Notes under the pieces: model-generated
Databases searched by the model: none
The model's input: only the letters and a program-made list of their open reading frames with translations
What the model was told of the DNA's origin: nothing
Assembly: GCA_027457225.1 (NCBI GenBank)
Contig: DAIDTL010000026.1
Coordinates: 1 to 10,825 of the forward strand
Source of the DNA: Ferrovaceae bacterium
GTDB lineage: Bacteria > Pseudomonadota > Gammaproteobacteria > Burkholderiales > Ferrovaceae
Length of the DNA stretch: 10,825 nt
Direction of reading: 5' to 3'
Shown: one piece after another, positions 7,348 to 10,825 of the stretch
Numbering within the stretch: position 1 is the stretch's first letter
Layout of the letters: the number at the start of each line of letters is the position of its first letter
Program-made: the position numbers and the translations under genes

Positions 7348-8705
7348 TCTCCCGGCGCAAAAGGTTCCCACCGTAAACGCAGTCCTGGCTCACTGGCACT
7401 AGCTTGGGCAGTGGCTTCCACCGCCACCCCCGGAATGCAGATCAGAGTCTCTCCCCTAAACACCAGAGGGAGGGCATCTCGCCACCAGGGAGGCAATCGC
7501 GCTTCCTGAAATAAATGCCGCAGCGTGCGTGTTGCGCCTCTGGATTGGGGGCGCAGACGTTCTCCACCACGACGACTGCGTAACGTGATGTCGCCCCGGT
7601 TCAATATTTCAGCACGAATTCCTGCTCCCACCACGTGTTCTTGAACGAGCCGCCCAGCACCGGGAATCAGAATTGCTTCAGCCGGCCAGTTCGGAAGGCT
7701 TATCGCCGGCCAATTGCTGGCCAGTGCCCGGTGTAATTGCCAGACTCCGGCAAACCTGTTCAGAACCCAACCACCCCAGGTGAGTTCGGGCATGCGATCT
7801 GGTGCGGCATAGGCTTGCCGCAACCATTCTTGCAGTTGCCCCTGATGACAGGCGGGCGCCCCCTGTTGGCGCAACCACCAGCGCAGCAAGTTGGTGGCGC
7901 GATCCTCTCCAAATGCAAGAGCTGCGCTGACCCGAATACCAGCCGCATCACCGCAGATGGCAAAATCCTGTTGTGCCAGCGCATCCAGCAAAACGCTCGC
8001 TTGAGCGAGGTGTCCAGCAGAGCGTGCAACCGTGGCTGGCCAAGTCGGAAAACGTTCACTCAGAACGGGGGCCACGATATGCCGCAGAAAATTTCGCACA
8101 TGCGCAGACTGATCGTTGGACGGGTCTTCTACCCAACGCAATCGAGCAGATTCGGCAAAAGCGCGTAAATCCCTGCGACCAACATTCAGTAATGGACGCA
8201 ATAGATTCGGAGCACCTGCGCGCGCGTCGAGGCGACGCACCTCAGGCATGGCACAGAGCCCTGGCAGACCGGCTCCGCGCATCAACTGGATCAACAGGGT
8301 TTCGGCTTGATCGTCCTGATGATGCGCCAGTACGATAAAATCCGCAGGTTGCCTGGCGAATACCGCATAACGGGCAGCCCTAGCCACTGCTTCGAGGCTC
8401 TCGCCACTTTCACGTGGCAAAGAAACACGTTCGAAGACAAAGGGAATTCCTTGCTCAAGACAATGTGCTTCGCAAAATTGTTGCCAGCGATCCGCTTCGG
8501 GGTGAATCTGATGATTGACATGTACTGCAGACAAACGGAAGGCCCCTAACGGAACCAGGGCCTTTAACAACGTCAGCAGAACCATGGAGTCCAGTCCGCC
8601 GCTCAGTCCCACACAAAGGTGGTCTCCTGCCTTGATCTGTCGCTGGAGAGTTTGCCAGACTGCGCTCTGGACTTTAGCGAGTGGCTGTTTCCTTAAACTT
8701 GCCAT
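7335..8705 (-). CDS. tilS: tRNA(Ile)-lysidine synthase TilS
   Basis: TilS attaches lysine to C34 of the CAU-anticodon tRNA-Ile, using ATP, so that AUA codons are read as isoleucine. The N-terminal PP-loop ATPase motif SGGLDS is at residues 35-40. It is followed by VHVNHQIHP, ESLEAVARAARY, the LAHHQDDQAET motif at 126-136 with MRGAGLPGL, and WVEDPSNDQSAHVRNFLR, all typical of TilS. The C-terminal substrate-binding domain is at about 365-451 (DITLRSRRGGERLRP). The length is 456 residues, against 432 in E. coli. The only credible start is the ATG at 8705, which places the first 10 codons inside the end of accA, a 32-nt overlap. This implies coupled translation with accA. Confidence 0.97.
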   Translation of the reverse strand: MASLRKQPLAKVQSAVWQTLQRQIKAGDHLCVGLSGGLDSMVLLTLLKALVPLGAFRLSAVHVNHQIHPEADRWQQFCEAHCLEQGIPFVFERVSLPRESGESLEAVARAARYAVFARQPADFIVLAHHQDDQAETLLIQLMRGAGLPGLCAMPEVRRLDARAGAPNLLRPLLNVGRRDLRAFAESARLRWVEDPSNDQSAHVRNFLRHIVAPVLSERFPTWPATVARSAGHLAQASVLLDALAQQDFAICGDAAGIRVSAALAFGEDRATNLLRWWLRQQGAPACHQGQLQEWLRQAYAAPDRMPELTWGGWVLNRFAGVWQLHRALASNWPAISLPNWPAEAILIPGAGRLVQEHVVGAGIRAEILNRGDITLRSRRGGERLRPQSRGATRTLRHLFQEARLPPWWRDALPLVFRGETLICIPGVAVEATAQASASEPGLRLRWEPFAPGDAQG

Positions 8706-9642
8706 AGCCCATCAGTCGATCGTAACGACGCGTCAGCAATTCATCAGGAGAAAGCGCATCTAATTGCTTCAACACCTCTTGCAATGCACGTTTGAGGCCT
8801 TGTGCCATGGTTTGAGGATCCCGGTGCGCCCCCCCGGGCGGTTCCTGGACAATCTTGTCTACAAGTCCCAGTGACTTGAGTCGTGGCGCCGTAATTCCCA
8901 GCGCCTCGGCAGCCACACTGGTTTTTTCGGAAGTTTTCCACAGGATGGCGGCACAACCTTCGGGAGAAATAACGGAATAAATGGAGTACTGCAGGATCAG
9001 CGTAGCATCACCAACTGCGATTGCAAGCGCGCCACCCGAGCCACCTTCGCCAATGATGGTACAAATGATCGGGGTTTTGAGGGCAGCCATTTCATAGAGA
9101 TTGCGACCGATCGCTTCGGATTGGCCCCGTTCTTCTGCTCCGATCCCTGGATAAGCTCCAGGCGTATCGATGAAGGTCATGATGGGCAGGCCAAACTTTT
9201 CCGCAAGACGCATCAGTCTCAGTGCCTTACGATATCCTTCGGGCCGTGCCTGACCAAAGTTTCGGTAGATACGATCCTTGGTATCCCGCCCTTTTTGGTG
9301 GCCGATCACCATGACTGGACGACCTCCAAAACGCGCAATCCCGCCTACAATCGCCGGATCGTCCGCGAAAGCCCTGTCACCATGCAATTCCTCGAAATCG
9401 GTGAACAACGCTTCGATGTAATCCAGCGTGTAAGGACGCTGGCTGTGTCGAGCAACCTGGGCGATTTGCCAGGCTTTCAAGCCCGAATAGATTTCCTTGG
9501 TAAGGGCCTGACTTTTCTTTTGAAGACGCTCGATTTCCTGGGAAATGTCGACAGCAGAGTCCTCCTGGACAAATCGTAGATCTTCGATTTTTCCTTCCAG
9601 TTCGCCAATCGGTTGCTCAAATTCAAGAAAAACTGTTTTCAT
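8674..9642 (-). CDS. accA: Acetyl-CoA carboxylase carboxyltransferase subunit alpha
   Basis: AccA pairs with AccD to form the carboxyltransferase that moves carboxyl from carboxybiotin to acetyl-CoA, giving malonyl-CoA for fatty-acid synthesis. The protein is 322 residues, the normal size. A helical, charged N-terminal segment at about 33-60 precedes the crotonase-like fold. Conserved parts include DFEELHGDRAFADDPAIVGG, GHQKGRDTK, RPEGYRKALRLM, FIDTPGAYPGIGAEERGQSE and the oxyanion-forming GEGGSGGALA (198-207), with SPEGCAAILW. The ATG at 9642 gives the usual MKTVFLEFEQPI. A GGGGG element about 7 nt upstream may serve as ribosome-binding site. It is the first gene of the leftward run and has a good promoter. 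accD is not in the window, which is normal. Confidence 0.98.
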   Translation of the reverse strand: MKTVFLEFEQPIGELEGKIEDLRFVQEDSAVDISQEIERLQKKSQALTKEIYSGLKAWQIAQVARHSQRPYTLDYIEALFTDFEELHGDRAFADDPAIVGGIARFGGRPVMVIGHQKGRDTKDRIYRNFGQARPEGYRKALRLMRLAEKFGLPIMTFIDTPGAYPGIGAEERGQSEAIGRNLYEMAALKTPIICTIIGEGGSGGALAIAVGDATLILQYSIYSVISPEGCAAILWKTSEKTSVAAEALGITAPRLKSLGLVDKIVQEPPGGAHRDPQTMAQGLKRALQEVLKQLDALSPDELLTRRYDRLMGYGKFKETATR

Positions 9643-9664
9643 ATGAAAGCCCCCGTCGAAAGGG

Positions 9665-9697
9665 TTGCAGTATCCAGAGGCAAACGGGCATTATAAC
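9665..9697 (+). promoter_or_regulatory. Weak candidate promoter of the adenosyltransferase gene
   Basis: On the plus strand, TTGCAG (9665-9670) is followed 18 bp later by CATTAT (9689-9694). TATAAC (9692-9697) is a better -10 match, but the spacing would be 21 bp. Either -10 shares bases with the accA -10 on the other strand, so the two promoters would compete. This is tentative. Confidence 0.25.
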
Positions 9698-9719
9698 GAC
9701 CCTACCACTGCATTCACAA
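9690..9719 (-). promoter_or_regulatory. Sigma70-type promoter of the accA-tilS run
   Basis: The minus strand carries TTGTGA (9714-9719, four of six consensus matches), an 18-bp spacer and a perfect TATAAT (9690-9695). Transcription would start near 9683, leaving a leader of about 40 nt before accA. No competing gene occupies this stretch. Predicted by eye. Confidence 0.6.
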
Positions 9720-9740
9720 CGTTTCTGAACTCAGACCAAA

Positions 9741-10289
9741 ATGGGACATCGACTAACACGCATCTATACCCGCACCGGTGATGACGGTAGCACTGGCCTT
9801 GGTGACGGCACGCGCGTTTCCAAGAACCACCGGCGTGTAGAGAGCATGGGTGACGTGGATGAGCTCAATAGCGTCATCGGTTTGCTCCGAACCGAAACAC
9901 TGCCTTCCGAAGCCCAACACCTGCTGATCCAAATCCAGCATGATCTGTTCGACCTCGGAGCCGAACTCTGCATCCCTGGTCATCGTGTCATTCCAGAAAA
10001 ACGCATCAGTAGACTGGAGAAGGAAATTGACCAACGCAACGCCCTGCTCCCCCCACTCAAGGATTTCATCTTGCCGGGAGGGTCGAGAGCGGCTGCACTT
10101 TGCCATATGGCCCGCACAGTCTGTAGACGTGCCGAACGCCGACTGGTGACCCTGCACCTCGAACAACCTTTGTCCCCTATCACGCTGTGCTATCTCAACC
10201 GATTGTCAGACCTGCTGTTTGTTCTGGCGCGCGACCTGAATCGTCAGGCAAACGTTCCAGATGTCCTCTGGCAACCGGGCTACAAATAG
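9741..10289 (+). CDS. pduO: PduO-type ATP:cob(I)alamin adenosyltransferase
   Basis: The enzyme transfers the 5'-deoxyadenosyl group of ATP to cob(I)alamin, making coenzyme B12. The protein is 182 residues, the usual size of a single-domain PduO/MMAB enzyme, and forms a helical bundle that works as a trimer. The ATP-binding N-terminus TRTGDDGSTGLGDGTRVSK (10-28) is intact. Other conserved parts are GDVDELNSVIGLLR (37-50), RTVCRRAER (125-133) and YLNRLSDLLFVLARDLN (151-167). The ATG at 9741 fits the family's N-terminus; the ribosome-binding site is weak. It is divergent from accA and alone on this strand. No other B12 gene or B12-dependent enzyme is visible nearby, so whether it serves salvage or synthesis cannot be told. 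Its last 10 bases overlap the 3' end of the convergent gene. Confidence 0.95.
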   Translation: MGHRLTRIYTRTGDDGSTGLGDGTRVSKNHRRVESMGDVDELNSVIGLLRTETLPSEAQHLLIQIQHDLFDLGAELCIPGHRVIPEKRISRLEKEIDQRNALLPPLKDFILPGGSRAAALCHMARTVCRRAERRLVTLHLEQPLSPITLCYLNRLSDLLFVLARDLNRQANVPDVLWQPGYK

Positions 10290-10825
10290 GCCCACACTGC
10301 CAAGAAACACCCTACCAGAGCCCCTGTTCCGGCAGGAATCAGCAACCAGCGCCGTCTGGTCAAAACGGTCACCGACGCCAGCGCAATCGCAATTTGAATA
10401 AAAGTCATGGACAAAGCCAAGGCATGATGGGGGTGGAAAGCCCTTTCAGCCAGTTCATTTTCTTGCCGGGACTTTTCTTCAAACGCTTCCGCTTTGCCCT
10501 TGATATCCATTTTTTCTTTTTCGTAGCGTGCAATTTCCGCGTTGTACCAATCACGGCGTGCTTTGGTCGGCGCTAATTCTGCGGCAATGCTCATGATATG
10601 CCCTTTGGTACTTTTGGCCTGGTAAAAGCTCCACTGGTCGCTGGCATGTGCCTTGTACAACACGGCTTCATTTTTGTGAAATAGCGCCTCATTCTGGGTG
10701 TTGCCACCCAAATAACTGACCACAGCGCCGGCTGCAGCAAGAATAGCCGTGAAAATTGCCACCTGCTGGGCAAGCGCCACGCCATGCCCACCGCCTTTAT
10801 GTTCCCCAGCTGCAGCATGCTCCAC
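10280..10825 (-). CDS. DUF4337-family membrane protein, probably cut at its N-terminus by the window edge
   Basis: No function is known for this family. The visible 181 residues begin at the window edge with a GTG codon that could be a start, but related proteins usually have a further His/Glu-rich N-terminus, so the gene probably continues beyond the edge. After a His/Gly-rich stretch there is a membrane helix at about residues 16-40 (VALAQQVAIFTAILAAAGAV). Next comes the family hallmark NEALFHKNEAVLYKAHASDQ, with WSFYQAKSTKGH. A charged helical region rich in Glu and Lys follows (about 85-128), likely a coiled coil. Two C-terminal helices (about 133-155 and 161-180) are joined by RRRW. The hallmark strongly supports DUF4337. 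The gene ends tail to tail with the adenosyltransferase gene, overlapping it by 10 bp. Confidence 0.85.
   Translation of the reverse strand: MEHAAAGEHKGGGHGVALAQQVAIFTAILAAAGAVVSYLGGNTQNEALFHKNEAVLYKAHASDQWSFYQAKSTKGHIMSIAAELAPTKARRDWYNAEIARYEKEKMDIKGKAEAFEEKSRQENELAERAFHPHHALALSMTFIQIAIALASVTVLTRRRWLLIPAGTGALVGCFLAVWAYL

Noticed and set aside
6928..7509. Plus-strand open frame of 193 codons
   Set aside because: It is antisense to ndk and the 3' end of tilS and crosses their intergenic gap. No family resemblance and no ribosome-binding site.
9643..9740. Possible B12 riboswitch upstream of the adenosyltransferase gene
   Set aside because: The gap is only 98 bp and I see no B12-box-like sequence. 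A cobalamin riboswitch would normally need about 200 nt.
9753..10166. Minus-strand open frame of 137 codons
   Set aside because: It is antisense to the intact adenosyltransferase gene and has no recognisable domain.
10324..10342. Possible hairpin (CTGTTCC/GGAATCAG) near the convergent gene ends
   Set aside because: The stem is short, has a bulge and lacks a T-run on either strand. It lies within the DUF4337 coding sequence, so it does not qualify as an intrinsic terminator.

Overview
The window looks like chromosomal housekeeping DNA from a Gram-negative proteobacterium, most likely a betaproteobacterium of moderate GC. Three things suggest this. The minus-strand order ndk-rlmN-rodZ-ispG-hisS-yfgM-bamB-der is the conserved gamma/betaproteobacterial order. 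accA lies next to tilS, as in many betaproteobacteria. IspG is the long form (417 residues) with extra sequence between its cysteine motifs. The outer-membrane assembly lipoprotein BamB confirms a diderm cell. I cannot name a genus from sequence alone.

Layout. Ten genes run leftward on the minus strand from about 9640 down to 1, in transcription order: accA, tilS, ndk, rlmN, rodZ, ispG, hisS, yfgM, bamB, and der (cut by the left edge after 306 codons). The largest gap inside this run is 56 bp, between tilS and ndk. Several junctions overlap: accA/tilS by 32 nt, rlmN/rodZ by 8 nt, rodZ/ispG by 4 nt (ATGA). At hisS, yfgM and bamB the ribosome-binding site sits on or beside the previous stop codon. 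A good sigma70-type promoter lies before accA, and a weaker candidate before ndk.

To the right, a 98-bp divergent intergenic region (9643-9740) separates accA from a plus-strand PduO-type cob(I)alamin adenosyltransferase gene. That gene converges on, and overlaps tail to tail by 10 bp, a minus-strand DUF4337 membrane-protein gene that reaches the right edge.

The genes serve central functions: fatty-acid initiation (accA), tRNA decoding and charging (tilS, hisS), rRNA/tRNA methylation (rlmN), ribosome assembly (der), nucleotide pools (ndk), isoprenoid precursors (ispG), cell shape (rodZ), envelope protein handling (yfgM, bamB) and cofactor B12 activation. I see no mobile element, CRISPR array, RNA gene or defence system, and no convincing undescribed system. 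The points most worth a second look are a RodZ with almost no periplasmic part, the absence of pilF beside it, the joining of the accA-tilS and ndk-der clusters, and the overlapping divergent promoter region.
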